From Jeotgalibacillus aurantiacus (GTDB lineage Bacteria > Bacillota > Bacilli > Bacillales > Jeotgalibacillaceae): DNA of 64,000 nucleotides. The stretch is taken from positions 265,431-329,430 of the forward strand of contig NZ_JACNMS010000004.1 of NCBI RefSeq assembly GCF_020595125.1, written 5' to 3'. Under the pieces are notes generated by a model. The model was not told where the DNA came from and ran no database searches. It saw only the letters and a program-made list of their open reading frames with translations. This document shows positions 37,657 to 46,326 of the stretch, one piece after another; position 1 is the first letter of the stretch; each line of letters opens with the position of its first letter. The translations under genes were made by a program, and so were the position numbers.

Positions 37657-38759
37657 GCGATTTACACGTGACGTGTATTGGGTGTGGTGTTGAGATCCAG
37701 ACAGAGGATAAAGAGGCGATTGGCTATGCACCACCATCCAGTTTGAAAAGGGAGCAGATCATCTGTCAGCGCTGCTTCAAATTAAAGCACTATAATGAAG
37801 TGCAGGATGTTTCATTAACAGATGATGATTTCCTTAAGATTCTGAATGGACTCGGTGAAGTGGACGCGCTGATTGTTAAAGTTGTAGATATTGTAGACTT
37901 TAACGGCAGTTTCCTGAAAGGCCTGCACCGTTTTGTTGGAAAGAACCCTGTATTATTAATTGGAAACAAATCCGATATTCTTCCTAAGTCACTAAAGCCG
38001 AATAAGCTGATTAACTGGATGAAGTACGAAGCGAAGCAGCTCGGGCTGAAGCCGGTGGACGTGCTCTTATGCAGTGCCGATAAGGGACACCGTATTCAGG
38101 AAGTGTTGGAAGCGATTGATCGCGAGCGGAAAGGCCGTGACGTATATATTGTCGGCTGTACCAATGTAGGGAAATCCACGCTGATTAACCGGATCATCAA
38201 AGAGGTGACGGGGGAAAATGATGTGATTACGACCTCTCAATTCCCTGGAACGACACTTGATATGATTGAAATTCCTCTTGACGATGGTCAGGCAATTATT
38301 GATACACCGGGAATTATCAACCGCGACCAGATGGCGCATGTAATTAACAAGCAGGACTTGAAAATTGTCATGCCAAGAAAAGAATTAAAACCTAAAGTGT
38401 TTCAGTTAAAAGAAGAGCAGACACTTTTTGTTGCAGGTCTGGCAAGATTTGATTTTATCAGTGGAGAGAAAAATTCATTTACATGCTATTTTTCAAATGA
38501 ACTGGATATCCACCGCACGAAGCTTGAAAATGCGGACAATCTTTACGAAAAGCATGTGGGAGACATGTTATCCCCTCCGCGCAGTGAGGATCTTGCAGCA
38601 TTTCCGAAGCTGAAAAGACACGAGTTTATGATTAAGGAAGCGAAAACAGATATCGTGTTCTCAGGTCTTGGCTGGATAACAGTTAATGAAGCAGGAGCAA
38701 AGGTAGCTGCTTATGTCCCGGAAGGTGTAAGTGCGATCGTGCGTAAGTCATTAATCTGA
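37653..38759 (+). CDS. yqeH: Ribosome biogenesis GTPase YqeH
   Basis: YqeH is a circularly permuted GTPase needed for 30S subunit assembly. An N-terminal zinc finger (CIGCGVEIQ near 7 and ICQRCFKLKHY near 34) is followed by the permuted G motifs: G4 GNKSDILP near 108, then G1 GCTNVGKST near 168, and G3 DTPGII near 217. A C-terminal substrate-binding region completes the 368 residues. GTG start at 37653 follows GTGGGAGGA and overlaps yqeG by 4 bases. Confidence 0.95.
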   Translation: MSDLHVTCIGCGVEIQTEDKEAIGYAPPSSLKREQIICQRCFKLKHYNEVQDVSLTDDDFLKILNGLGEVDALIVKVVDIVDFNGSFLKGLHRFVGKNPVLLIGNKSDILPKSLKPNKLINWMKYEAKQLGLKPVDVLLCSADKGHRIQEVLEAIDRERKGRDVYIVGCTNVGKSTLINRIIKEVTGENDVITTSQFPGTTLDMIEIPLDDGQAIIDTPGIINRDQMAHVINKQDLKIVMPRKELKPKVFQLKEEQTLFVAGLARFDFISGEKNSFTCYFSNELDIHRTKLENADNLYEKHVGDMLSPPRSEDLAAFPKLKRHEFMIKEAKTDIVFSGLGWITVNEAGAKVAAYVPEGVSAIVRKSLI

Positions 38760-38775
38760 CAGGAGTTGAATGATC

Positions 38776-39609
38776 ATGAAGCTGGCCGTTATCGGACATC
38801 CTATTAAACAGTCAAAATCACCCTTTATGCATAAGATCTGGCTTGAAGAGCTCGGCATTTCCGGGAGCTATGAAGCGAAGGACATTCTGCCGGAATCACT
38901 TGCCGGGGAGGTTGAAGCGCTTTTGAAGGGTGGATATGACGGCTGGAACGTGACCATTCCGCATAAAGAAGCCATCATACCGTTACTGGATGAGGTTGAT
39001 GAACAAGCATCTGCGCTTGGTGCCGTTAACACTGTTATTGTAAAGGATGGCAGACTGATTGGTAAAAACACTGATGGGACAGGCTTCATGAAATCTCTTT
39101 TATTAAAGAGAACTGCTGAAGACATTGCCCGTTCCAGGGTGTTAATGATCGGCGCAGGCGGTGCTGCCAAAGGGATTGCAGGAGCGCTTGTCCCTTATCA
39201 GCCCAAATCTTTCTCAATTGCAAACAGAACACCCTCAAAAGGTGAACGGCTTCTAAACAGTCTGGTCATCAATGGTGAAAAGTACGCTTTAACAATAGAT
39301 GAAGCGGAAGTGCAATTAGATAAATTTGATATTGTAATCAATACAACGTCGGTCGGTATGGTCCCGGATACAGATCAAACCCCGATCGATATGACAAGAG
39401 TCAGAAGAAAAAGTCTGGCGGCAGATATTATTTATAACCCACTTCAAACAGCGTTTTTAAAACAGGCATCAGAAGCTGGTGCTGATACGCTGAACGGAGT
39501 GGGAATGTTTGTGTATCAAGGCGCAACCGCTTTTGAAGAGTGGACGGGGAAAAAACCGGATGCTGAAAAAATGATAAAAAGGATTTCAGAAACAATAGGA
39601 GGATCATAA
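38776..39609 (+). CDS. aroE: Shikimate dehydrogenase
   Basis: AroE reduces 3-dehydroshikimate to shikimate with NADPH. The 277-residue chain begins KLAVIGHPIKQSKSP, containing the substrate serines; the catalytic Lys is in NVTIPHKEAIIPLL near residue 64, the NADPH loop GAGGAAKGIAGAL near 125, and the C-terminal GVGMFVYQGATAFEEWTG near 240. ATG at 38770 is an alternative; AGGAG at 38761 spaces better for 38776. It overlaps yhbY by one base. Confidence 0.95.
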   Translation: MKLAVIGHPIKQSKSPFMHKIWLEELGISGSYEAKDILPESLAGEVEALLKGGYDGWNVTIPHKEAIIPLLDEVDEQASALGAVNTVIVKDGRLIGKNTDGTGFMKSLLLKRTAEDIARSRVLMIGAGGAAKGIAGALVPYQPKSFSIANRTPSKGERLLNSLVINGEKYALTIDEAEVQLDKFDIVINTTSVGMVPDTDQTPIDMTRVRRKSLAADIIYNPLQTAFLKQASEAGADTLNGVGMFVYQGATAFEEWTGKKPDAEKMIKRISETIGGS

Positions 39610-39908
39610 TGCTTACAGGTAAACAAAAAAGATTTTTACGTGGTGAAGCACATCACCTATCACCTATTTTCCAAATTGGGAAAGGTGGCGTGAACGATAA
39701 TATGGTAAAACAGATTGGTGAAGCATTAGAAGCAAGAGAACTTATTAAAATCAGTGTGCTCCAGAACTGTGAACAGGATAAGGATGAGGCTGCAGCTGTT
39801 ATTGTGAAGGGAGCACGCGCCGAACTCGTTCAAATTATCGGAAATACGATTGTTGTGTATAAAGAGTCAAGAGAAAATAAGAAGATTGAGCTTCCGAAAA
39901 AAGGCTGA
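39609..39908 (+). CDS. yhbY: Ribosome assembly RNA-binding protein YhbY (YqeI)
   Basis: A 99-residue CRM-domain protein that binds pre-50S particles. The start LTGKQKRFLRGEAHHLSPIF and the GKGGVNDNM loop near residues 26-34, corresponding to the GxxG of CRM domains, are plain. Its ends overlap aroE and nadD by one base each. Confidence 0.95.
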   Translation: MLTGKQKRFLRGEAHHLSPIFQIGKGGVNDNMVKQIGEALEARELIKISVLQNCEQDKDEAAAVIVKGARAELVQIIGNTIVVYKESRENKKIELPKKG

Positions 39909-40483
39909 TGCAAAAAAAGAGGATTGGCCTGCTAGGGGGCTCATTTGATCCTGTTCATATTGGCCATTTGATCATGGCGAATGAAGCTTATCAATCTCTT
40001 GGACTCGATGAAGTGAGATTTATGCCAAACGGTGCGCCACCACATAAGTCATTGTCCGGACAGGCAACAATTATGCAAAGGGTCGAAATGGTGGAACTCG
40101 CAATTGCGAATATCCCGTATTTTAAAATGGAATATGCAGAGGTCCATCGTAAGAATAAAGCGTACACGTATGATACAATAATGGAAATAAAAGAAAACGA
40201 ACCTGGTCATGAATGGTTTTTTATCATTGGTGGAGATATGATGGATACATTAGCATCTTGGTACAGAATAAACGATTTAAAAAAACACGTTCAGTTTATC
40301 GGGTTTCATCGTCCGGGCATCACTCCTGCTGATGATACTGATGTCAGGGTCATAGAAGGACCCTCCATTCATTTATCATCAACCTTTATACGTGACCGGA
40401 TTAAATCCGGTCAAAACTGCAAATTTCTTCTTCCGTCTTCTGTAGAGGCGTATATCAGTAAGGAGGGGTTGTATGAATCGTGA
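39908..40483 (+). CDS. nadD: Nicotinate-nucleotide adenylyltransferase
   Basis: NadD makes nicotinate adenine dinucleotide from NaMN and ATP in NAD synthesis. The 191-residue chain has the nucleotidyltransferase start GLLGGSFDPVHIGHL (residues 7-21; HxGH), FMPNGAPPHK near 38, and the C-terminal SSTFIRDRIKSG near 158. ATG at 39908 overlaps the yhbY stop. Confidence 0.96.
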   Translation: MQKKRIGLLGGSFDPVHIGHLIMANEAYQSLGLDEVRFMPNGAPPHKSLSGQATIMQRVEMVELAIANIPYFKMEYAEVHRKNKAYTYDTIMEIKENEPGHEWFFIIGGDMMDTLASWYRINDLKKHVQFIGFHRPGITPADDTDVRVIEGPSIHLSSTFIRDRIKSGQNCKFLLPSSVEAYISKEGLYES

Positions 40484-41057
40484 GGAAGCACTTTCTTATG
40501 TCCGTGAAATACTTCCTGCTAAGAGGTATATTCACACGCTGGGCGTAGTTGAAACGGCAAAAGCGCTGGCGGAATCAATCGGGGAGGATGCTGAAAAGGC
40601 AGAACTTGCTGCTGCGCTGCATGATATGGCGAAATATCAGAGCAGGGATGAATTGAAAAGGATCATTGTCGATCAGAAACTGGACATGCGCCTGCTTGAT
40701 TTTCATCATGAGCTATGGCACGGTCCGGTAGCGGCACACCTGGCAAAAACGGAACTAGGCATTGAATCAGAAGAAGTGCTGCTTGCGATCCGTTACCATA
40801 CGACCGGCAGAGCAAATATGACGAAGCTTGAACAAATCGTTTATTTGGCAGATTATATAGAACCCGGGAGAAAGTTTCCCGGCGTTGAAAAAGTAAGAGA
40901 GATAGCTTATACAGATTTTGATAAAGCGATGCGAAAAGCGGTAAAACAATCTATATTATTCCTGATTGAGAAAAAACAGCGTGTCTTTCCTGATTCGCTT
41001 GATTGTTATAACGACTTAATGCTGCAAAAGGAGAAGTTAAAATATGAAAGAAACTGA
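40473..41057 (+). CDS. yqeK: HD-domain Ap4A hydrolase YqeK
   Basis: A 194-residue HD-domain phosphohydrolase; family members split diadenosine tetraphosphate symmetrically. Metal ligands are seen in the H of YIHTLGVVETAK (~20), the HD pair ALHDMAKY (~50), and HHELWHGPVAAHLA (~82) with IRYHTTGR (~108). The ribosome site AAGGAGGGG is inside nadD, which it overlaps by 11 bases; it overlaps rsfS by 14. Confidence 0.94.
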   Translation: MNREEALSYVREILPAKRYIHTLGVVETAKALAESIGEDAEKAELAAALHDMAKYQSRDELKRIIVDQKLDMRLLDFHHELWHGPVAAHLAKTELGIESEEVLLAIRYHTTGRANMTKLEQIVYLADYIEPGRKFPGVEKVREIAYTDFDKAMRKAVKQSILFLIEKKQRVFPDSLDCYNDLMLQKEKLKYERN

Positions 41058-41397
41058 ACTGTTAGCCCTTGCCTACAACGCGGTTGATGACAAGCGGGCA
41101 GAAGATATTATTACATTAAACATGCAGGGGATTTCCCTGATTGCAGATTACTTTATGATCTGTCACGGTAACTCAGACAAGCAGGTACAGGCGATTGCGC
41201 GTGAAGTAAAGGATCGTGCAGAAGAAGCCGGTTTTTCAGTGAAGCGCATGGAAGGCTATGACGAAGCGCGCTGGGTGCTTGTGGATCTTGGCTACGTTGT
41301 TGTACACGTGTTCCATCGTGATGAGCGCGATTACTACAAGCTCGAGAAACTTTGGGGAGATGCTCCGATTGAAGATATGACGAGCAGCCTGAACTGA
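41044..41397 (+). CDS. rsfS: Ribosomal silencing factor RsfS
   Basis: RsfS binds L14 and blocks subunit joining in nutrient shortage. The 117-residue chain has the family features NMQGISLIADYFMICHGNSD near residues 27-46 and the C-terminal WVLVDLGYVVVHVFHRDERDYY near 78-99. AAAGGAGAAG lies before the ATG. It overlaps both neighbours. Confidence 0.96.
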   Translation: MKETELLALAYNAVDDKRAEDIITLNMQGISLIADYFMICHGNSDKQVQAIAREVKDRAEEAGFSVKRMEGYDEARWVLVDLGYVVVHVFHRDERDYYKLEKLWGDAPIEDMTSSLN

Positions 41398-42140
41398 TGT
41401 CTTATGAATCATTTGCCCTTGTCTATGACCAGCTGATGGCGGATGTACCTTACGATTCCTGGATGGCTTTCTTAGTTGAAGCAACAGGGGATCAGGGCCA
41501 TTCTGCGAAAAGACTTCTTGATGTTGGTTGTGGAACAGGTGAGTGGACGTTAAAGGCTTCAGAATATGGCTATGACGTAACCGGCATCGATCTATCTTCA
41601 TCCATGCTCACCATTGCGCGTGAAAAAGCGGAAGAAGCAGGGCTGAAGGTTGATTTTTTCGAAATGAATATGACAGACGTGCAGGGTTTTGAACCTTTTG
41701 ACCGCATTACGATCTTTTGCGATTCACTCAATTATCTTGAGACAGAAGAAGAGGTTCAAAAAACTTTTGCCAATATGGCTGTTCTGTTAAAGAGCGGAGG
41801 TTATTTACTGTTCGATGTCCATTCGATTTATAAAATGAACCACTTGTTCATCGGTCAGTCCTATCATGATGACACAGGTGAAGCAGCTTACATCTGGGAT
41901 TCTTTTGAAGGGGAATATGAAAACAGCGTGGAGCATGAACTGAGCTTTTTCATTGAGGAAGAATCAGGTCTGTACAGACGATATGATGAGCTTCACAAAC
42001 AGCGTACATTTACTGCTGAGCAGTATCAACAATGGCTTGAAGAAGCCGGTTTTCAGGTGAAATCCATTTCAGCCGACTTCACGATGGATGCACCGGAAGA
42101 AACAAGCGAACGCATCTTCTTTGTATGTACCAAACCATAA
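41397..42140 (+). CDS. yqeM: Class I SAM-dependent methyltransferase YqeM
   Basis: A 247-residue methyltransferase of the Methyltransf_25 kind. The SAM motif LLDVGCGTGEWTLKA is near residues 40-54, motif II VTGIDLSSSML near 62, and ITIFCDSLNYLETEEE near 102. The substrate is unknown. Last gene of the operon; the ATG overlaps the rsfS stop. Confidence 0.92.
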   Translation: MSYESFALVYDQLMADVPYDSWMAFLVEATGDQGHSAKRLLDVGCGTGEWTLKASEYGYDVTGIDLSSSMLTIAREKAEEAGLKVDFFEMNMTDVQGFEPFDRITIFCDSLNYLETEEEVQKTFANMAVLLKSGGYLLFDVHSIYKMNHLFIGQSYHDDTGEAAYIWDSFEGEYENSVEHELSFFIEEESGLYRRYDELHKQRTFTAEQYQQWLEEAGFQVKSISADFTMDAPEETSERIFFVCTKP

Positions 42141-42149
42141 CAACAATAC

Positions 42150-42183
42150 GAACAGCGCCTTTTTGAGGAGCTGTTCTTTTTTA
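42150..42183 (+). terminator. Terminator of the yqeG operon
   Basis: GAACAGC (42150-42156) pairs with GCTGTTC (42170-42176), followed by T6. Confidence 0.85.
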
Positions 42184-42230
42184 TTGTAAGAATGTCAGGC
42201 GTGTATGAAATGGACTTTTTATCGATCAGA

Positions 42231-42286
42231 GGACCTGCCACACCCGGAGACTCCTGCGGCAGTGAAGCGACAGGTGAGGCAGGTCC
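42231..42286 (+). repeat. Interspersed palindromic element, copy 4 (short form)
   Basis: A 56-base form. It keeps the core GAGACTCCTGCGGCAG and GAAGCGACAGGTGAG, but the inner hairpin and distal part are missing. New arms GGACCTGCC (42231-42239) and GGCAGGTCC (42278-42286) pair perfectly over 9 bp. Confidence 0.78.
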
Positions 42287-42380
42287 GGTCTTACTATAAT
42301 TAAAAATTCGTGTTTCCTTTTTAAAAATGGTATCATAAGGTAATCTTCTGAATCGGCCGCTGCTTCAGGAGGAATGGATC

Positions 42381-43001
42381 GTGAAAAATTGGATTTTAAC
42401 TTACCGCAAACAGCTTCTTTATACTTCTCCTTTTATCCTCATCATCCTTTTTATTTTGTTTATCAATCCATCCGATCAGGAACCCGTTCCCTCACCACTT
42501 ACTACACAAACAATGGAGCAAAAGCCTGACCCTGTAACTGAACAGGTTGAAACGGACACTGCCACTGAGAGCGTTACAAATGAAATTCATGTTGATGTTA
42601 AAGGCCAGATCAAACATCCCGGTGTTTATCGAATGAAAGAGGGGGACAGGGTCATTGATCTGATCGCTGCGGCAGGTGGTGAAACAGCTTCTGCAGATAT
42701 GATAACAGTGAATCTTGCACAAAAACTTTCTGATGAAATGGTCATTTACATCCCGGTCCCGGGTGAGCAGGAGTTCAATATTCCGGATACTGTTGAAAAA
42801 GAACAGGGGAAAGTAAATCTGAATACAGCGGATCAGGCAGAGCTTGAGACCATTCCCGGAGTAGGACCAGCCAAAGCTTTAGCGATTATTGAGTTCAGGG
42901 AGTCGAATGGTGCATTTAAAGAAATCGAAGAAATTATGAACATTTCAGGCATTGGAGAGAAAACTTTTGATAAACTGAAAGAGTCAATTACCGTAAAATA
43001 A
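42381..43001 (+). CDS. comEA: Competence DNA receptor ComEA
   Basis: ComEA binds incoming double-stranded DNA at the membrane during transformation. The 206-residue protein has one N-terminal membrane segment (residues ~9-28), a Thr/Pro/Glu-rich spacer, a SLBB-like domain (HVDVKGQIKHPGVYRMKEGD near 70-90), and a helix-hairpin-helix DNA-binding end (VNLNTADQAELETIPGVGP near 147-165). Start is GTG at 42381 behind CAGGAGGAATGG. The upstream AT-rich segment holds only imperfect ComK-box-like words. Confidence 0.95.
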   Translation: MKNWILTYRKQLLYTSPFILIILFILFINPSDQEPVPSPLTTQTMEQKPDPVTEQVETDTATESVTNEIHVDVKGQIKHPGVYRMKEGDRVIDLIAAAGGETASADMITVNLAQKLSDEMVIYIPVPGEQEFNIPDTVEKEQGKVNLNTADQAELETIPGVGPAKALAIIEFRESNGAFKEIEEIMNISGIGEKTFDKLKESITVK

Positions 43002-43036
43002 TCATCAGCAGCGGCTGGTAACAGGAGGTACTCATA

Positions 43037-43519
43037 ATGGAAAGAATTTCATGGGATCAGTATTTTATGGCTCAGAGTCATCTGCTTGCTTTAAGGAGTA
43101 CTTGTACAAGACTGGCAGTTGGTGCAACCATCGTCAGGGAAAACCGGATTATTGCCGGAGGATATAACGGCTCGATAAAAGGCGGGACACATTGTATCGA
43201 TGAGGGGTGTTATGTTATTGATAATCATTGTGTGCGCACGATTCACGCGGAAATCAATGCTTTGCTGCAATGTGCAAAGTTTGGTGCAGCGACTGAAGGA
43301 GCGCATTTGTACGTTACTCATTTCCCTTGTCTGCAGTGTTCAAAAGCGATTATTCAGGCGGGGATTCAGAAGATTTATTACGCAACGGATTATAAAAACC
43401 ATCCTTACGCTGAAGAATTATTTGAGCAGGCGGGTGTACATATCGAACACGTTCCGTTCGACCCGAGCTCAATTGAAGCTTTAATCAGATCTTCAGATCA
43501 AAATGAGCATATAAAATGA
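43037..43519 (+). CDS. comEB: dCMP deaminase family protein ComEB
   Basis: The second comE gene, with a deoxycytidylate deaminase fold. The zinc site is seen in TIHAEINALLQC near residue 72 and FPCLQCSKAI near 97; an extra zinc-binding histidine/cysteine loop (GTHCIDEGCYVI) lies near 50. At 160 residues it is shorter than the B. subtilis protein (about 189). Its ribosome site is CAGGAGGTAC. It overlaps comEC by 4 bases. Confidence 0.93.
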   Translation: MERISWDQYFMAQSHLLALRSTCTRLAVGATIVRENRIIAGGYNGSIKGGTHCIDEGCYVIDNHCVRTIHAEINALLQCAKFGAATEGAHLYVTHFPCLQCSKAIIQAGIQKIYYATDYKNHPYAEELFEQAGVHIEHVPFDPSSIEALIRSSDQNEHIK

Positions 43520-45822
43520 AGCCGTTCCTACCGGCTGTCCCCGCCGCGCTGATCGGTGTTCTGGCGGGGCACTTTCATTTATGGCTGTATCTGGTCATTC
43601 CTCTGGTTATTCTTATGCTTATTAAAAAAATGAGATGGCTAACCTTCATACTCGTTGCAGTAGTAATGATCTCTTTTTATATAAGGTCGGATTTTTATTA
43701 TTCCACATTATCCTCTACGCTTGATCCTTCAGAAACACCCGCTTTGCTTAAATTAACCTCTCCATTTAAAAACTCCGGTGATTATTTAACCGCAGAAGCT
43801 CAAACGTCTGAAAAAGAAAAAGTGATTATTCGTCTTTCAAAAAACTACACAGGAGCTGCTGATCTGTTCCCGGCAGAGTGTGTCTGGACAGGTGAATGGC
43901 ATGAACCATCTGAAGCAGTCAACTTTAACGGCTTTGATTATCAGCAATACCTCTCTCTTCAGAATATCCATTGGATTTTTCATGCAGAAGATTTTTCAGA
44001 ATGTGAGCAATTGCCTCCTTCGTTTATGGAGAAGCTCCTTTTAATAAGAGAGCGGGGCATCTCCCATATGAAAGCCCGTTTTCCGGAATCACTGCATGGT
44101 ATCAGTTATGCTCTTTTGTTTGGAGACCGGTCTTTGATGAAGGAAGAGCATCTTATTGCTTACCAGAAGCTAGGGATCATTCATTTGCTGGCGATTTCCG
44201 GTATGCACGTCGGGCTGGTCTCTGTTCTGATCTGGAAAGTACTGCTCCGGCTGCAGTTGACGCGTGAATCGATTACGTTAATATTGTTTATCCTACTGCC
44301 GCTGTATGCTGTCATGACGGGTGCTTCTCCACCGGTTCTGCGTGCTTCAGGCATTGTGTTAACGATATTGGCTGTAAGGTTCATGAAGGGAAGGATGTCC
44401 CTGATAGAAGCGTTCTCTGTTGTAATCTGTTTTCATCTTTTCCTTATACCCGCGGCTGTGATGTCCCCAGGCTTTCAGTTGAGTTATGCAGTAAGTCTGT
44501 CCATCATTCTTTCTTCAAAACGCATCCTGCAACAATCATCCTCCATCATCGCCGTTTTAAAGGTAACGGGTGTTGCCCAGCTCGGTGCTCTTCCGTTTTT
44601 GCTTTGGCACTTTTACGAGGTCTCTATTGCTTCGTTTTTTGCTAATTTAATCTACATTCCTTTTTATACATTGTTTTTATTACCGGTTCTGCTACTGTTT
44701 TATGGGGCCAGCTTTGTTTTTCCTTCTGCTGTCTCAATTCTACTAGTGATTCCGGATCAGGCTGTCAGGTTATTTGATCATGCTGCTTTATTTTTTTCTG
44801 AATTTCCCTATGCCGTTCTGGTGACTGGAAAGCCTGCTGTATTCATGCTTTTTATGATTGTGATATCACAGATTGTCATTTTTTACTTTCTTGAGAAAAG
44901 AAAATACGGTGTCGTTTTTAGTTTGATCATGCTTTTTTGTATCTTCGGATTTTCTCGGGATCAGATTAACCCTAATGGTACAGTTACATTTATTGATGTA
45001 GGGCAGGGTGACAGCATATTGATTGATCTTCCTTATAATCAGGGGACGTATCTGATTGACGCAGGAGGAGCAATGGCTTTTTCAGATGAGGATGAGCCGT
45101 TTAGAGTTGGGAAGGAAATCATTGTACCCTTCCTTAAAAGCAGGGGAATCACATCGCTTGATCTTCTTATACTGACTCATCATGACTGGGATCACATTGG
45201 AGGTGCTGAAGATATCGCAGAGGAAATTCATATTAAAGAGGTTTGGACAAGTGAAGGATCACCTGATAAAAAGGAGATGAAGGAGCTTCTTGACTACTTT
45301 TACGAACAGAAGATACCGGTTTTTGAGCAGAATGAAACATTTACATGGGAGATTGGAGATGCGGAATTTAAGCTGATTCATCCGGATGATCATCTGGAAG
45401 GGAATAATAACTCTCTAGTTCTTCACGCACTCATCGGAGGAATGAGTTGGTTGTTTACCGGAGATATCGAAACAGAGGCTGAACGCAGTTTAAGTAAGCT
45501 GCCCATCCGTTCTAATGTTTTGAAAGTAGCCCATCATGGCAGCAACACATCCACGACAGACGAATTTCTAAATGCTGTTAATCCGGAGATTGCCGTCATC
45601 TCGGCAGGAAGAAACAATCGTTATGGTCACCCGCATCCTGATGTGCTGAAAAGGCTTGAGGATCAGGGTACAGCAGTGCTTGGCACTTATTCACACGGCG
45701 CGATTGAATTCCGCTATCGTAAAAACAATGGAACCTTTCACTGGATGCTTCCATACGCTATGGGAGTAAGTGAAATACAAAATAAAAAAGAGCCCGATCA
45801 GGCTCTTCATCAGGATCCTTAA
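43516..45822 (+). CDS. comEC: DNA internalization channel protein ComEC/Rec2
   Basis: ComEC forms the channel for single-stranded DNA uptake. The 768-residue chain has N-terminal membrane segments, an OB-like extracellular domain (about 65-170), a Competence domain with many helices (from LLAISGMHVGLVSVLIWK near 225 to ~475), and a C-terminal metallo-beta-lactamase domain (FIDVGQGDSILIDLP near 500; LTHHDWDHIGG near 555; VLKVAHHGSNTST near 675). The last bases of the gene also hold the terminator and stop codon of the opposing yqzM. Confidence 0.95.
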   Translation: MKPFLPAVPAALIGVLAGHFHLWLYLVIPLVILMLIKKMRWLTFILVAVVMISFYIRSDFYYSTLSSTLDPSETPALLKLTSPFKNSGDYLTAEAQTSEKEKVIIRLSKNYTGAADLFPAECVWTGEWHEPSEAVNFNGFDYQQYLSLQNIHWIFHAEDFSECEQLPPSFMEKLLLIRERGISHMKARFPESLHGISYALLFGDRSLMKEEHLIAYQKLGIIHLLAISGMHVGLVSVLIWKVLLRLQLTRESITLILFILLPLYAVMTGASPPVLRASGIVLTILAVRFMKGRMSLIEAFSVVICFHLFLIPAAVMSPGFQLSYAVSLSIILSSKRILQQSSSIIAVLKVTGVAQLGALPFLLWHFYEVSIASFFANLIYIPFYTLFLLPVLLLFYGASFVFPSAVSILLVIPDQAVRLFDHAALFFSEFPYAVLVTGKPAVFMLFMIVISQIVIFYFLEKRKYGVVFSLIMLFCIFGFSRDQINPNGTVTFIDVGQGDSILIDLPYNQGTYLIDAGGAMAFSDEDEPFRVGKEIIVPFLKSRGITSLDLLILTHHDWDHIGGAEDIAEEIHIKEVWTSEGSPDKKEMKELLDYFYEQKIPVFEQNETFTWEIGDAEFKLIHPDDHLEGNNNSLVLHALIGGMSWLFTGDIETEAERSLSKLPIRSNVLKVAHHGSNTSTTDEFLNAVNPEIAVISAGRNNRYGHPHPDVLKRLEDQGTAVLGTYSHGAIEFRYRKNNGTFHWMLPYAMGVSEIQNKKEPDQALHQDP
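45784..45807 (-). terminator. yqzM terminator inside comEC
   Basis: On the minus strand, AAGAGCC (45801-45807) pairs with GGGCTCTT, then T6 (down to 45784). It lies 11 bases beyond the yqzM stop and wholly inside the comEC frame. Confidence 0.8.
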
Positions 45823-45953
45823 GATCCAACTACCGATATAACGGTTCCTACAGTAAATAATAGTGCAAAAAATACGAATGAAACAACGAATGCTACACCG
45901 GAGTCAATTAAGTCGTTACGCTTCGACTGAACATTTTTTTCAAACTCGTTCAT
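45819..45953 (-). CDS. yqzM: Small membrane protein YqzM
   Basis: A 44-residue protein starting MNEFEKNVQSKRND, nearly identical at the N terminus to B. subtilis YqzM, followed by one hydrophobic helix (FVVSFVFFALLFTVGTV). ATG at 45953 follows TAGGAGGGG. It lies between comEC and holA, as in B. subtilis. Its TAA shares bases with the comEC TAA (45819-45822). No function is established. Confidence 0.9.
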   Translation of the reverse strand: MNEFEKNVQSKRNDLIDSGVAFVVSFVFFALLFTVGTVISVVGS

Positions 45954-46326
45954 TTTTACCCCTCCTATATATACTTTTTCAGTATAGAGGATGCCAGAAA
46001 AAAAATCTATACTTACAAATTATTTTTCCTGCTATCCCATCGGTTATCACAAATATTTCACGATTTGTTGAAAATACTAACCGTGTAAACCACTGCTTAG
46101 AGAATATCCTAGGCTTCTCTTGGCAGAGTTTAAATACCCGCGCCGGTTATCCGGTGCGGCTTCCTGTGTTGTCATCAGCACGTGATTTCATTAGAATAAG
46201 AATATCTTCAGTTAAAGAATAGCTTTTTCCAGTGGCAGGTGCAAATCAGACCGCTGGTGAGAAGCAGCTTATATACATAAAACGAATCCTGAAAGCTTGG
46301 AAATACATTGAATTGAGGCGTTAACA
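45954..46326. other. Intergenic stretch without a recognisable gene
   Basis: Only the yqzM ribosome site, a small hairpin GCGCCGG/CCGGTGC near 46140-46160, and a weak inverted repeat CCAGTGG/CCGCTGG near 46230-46256 are visible. No convincing gene or RNA was found. Confidence 0.5.

Noticed and set aside
42302..42330. ComK boxes ahead of comEA
   Set aside because: AAAATTCGTGTTTC and a nearby A/T block only roughly fit AAAA-N5-TTTT, and spacing of a proper pair could not be shown.
45863..46222. A 119-codon plus-strand frame between comEC and holA
   Set aside because: It runs antisense across yqzM, has no ribosome site, and its composition looks non-coding.
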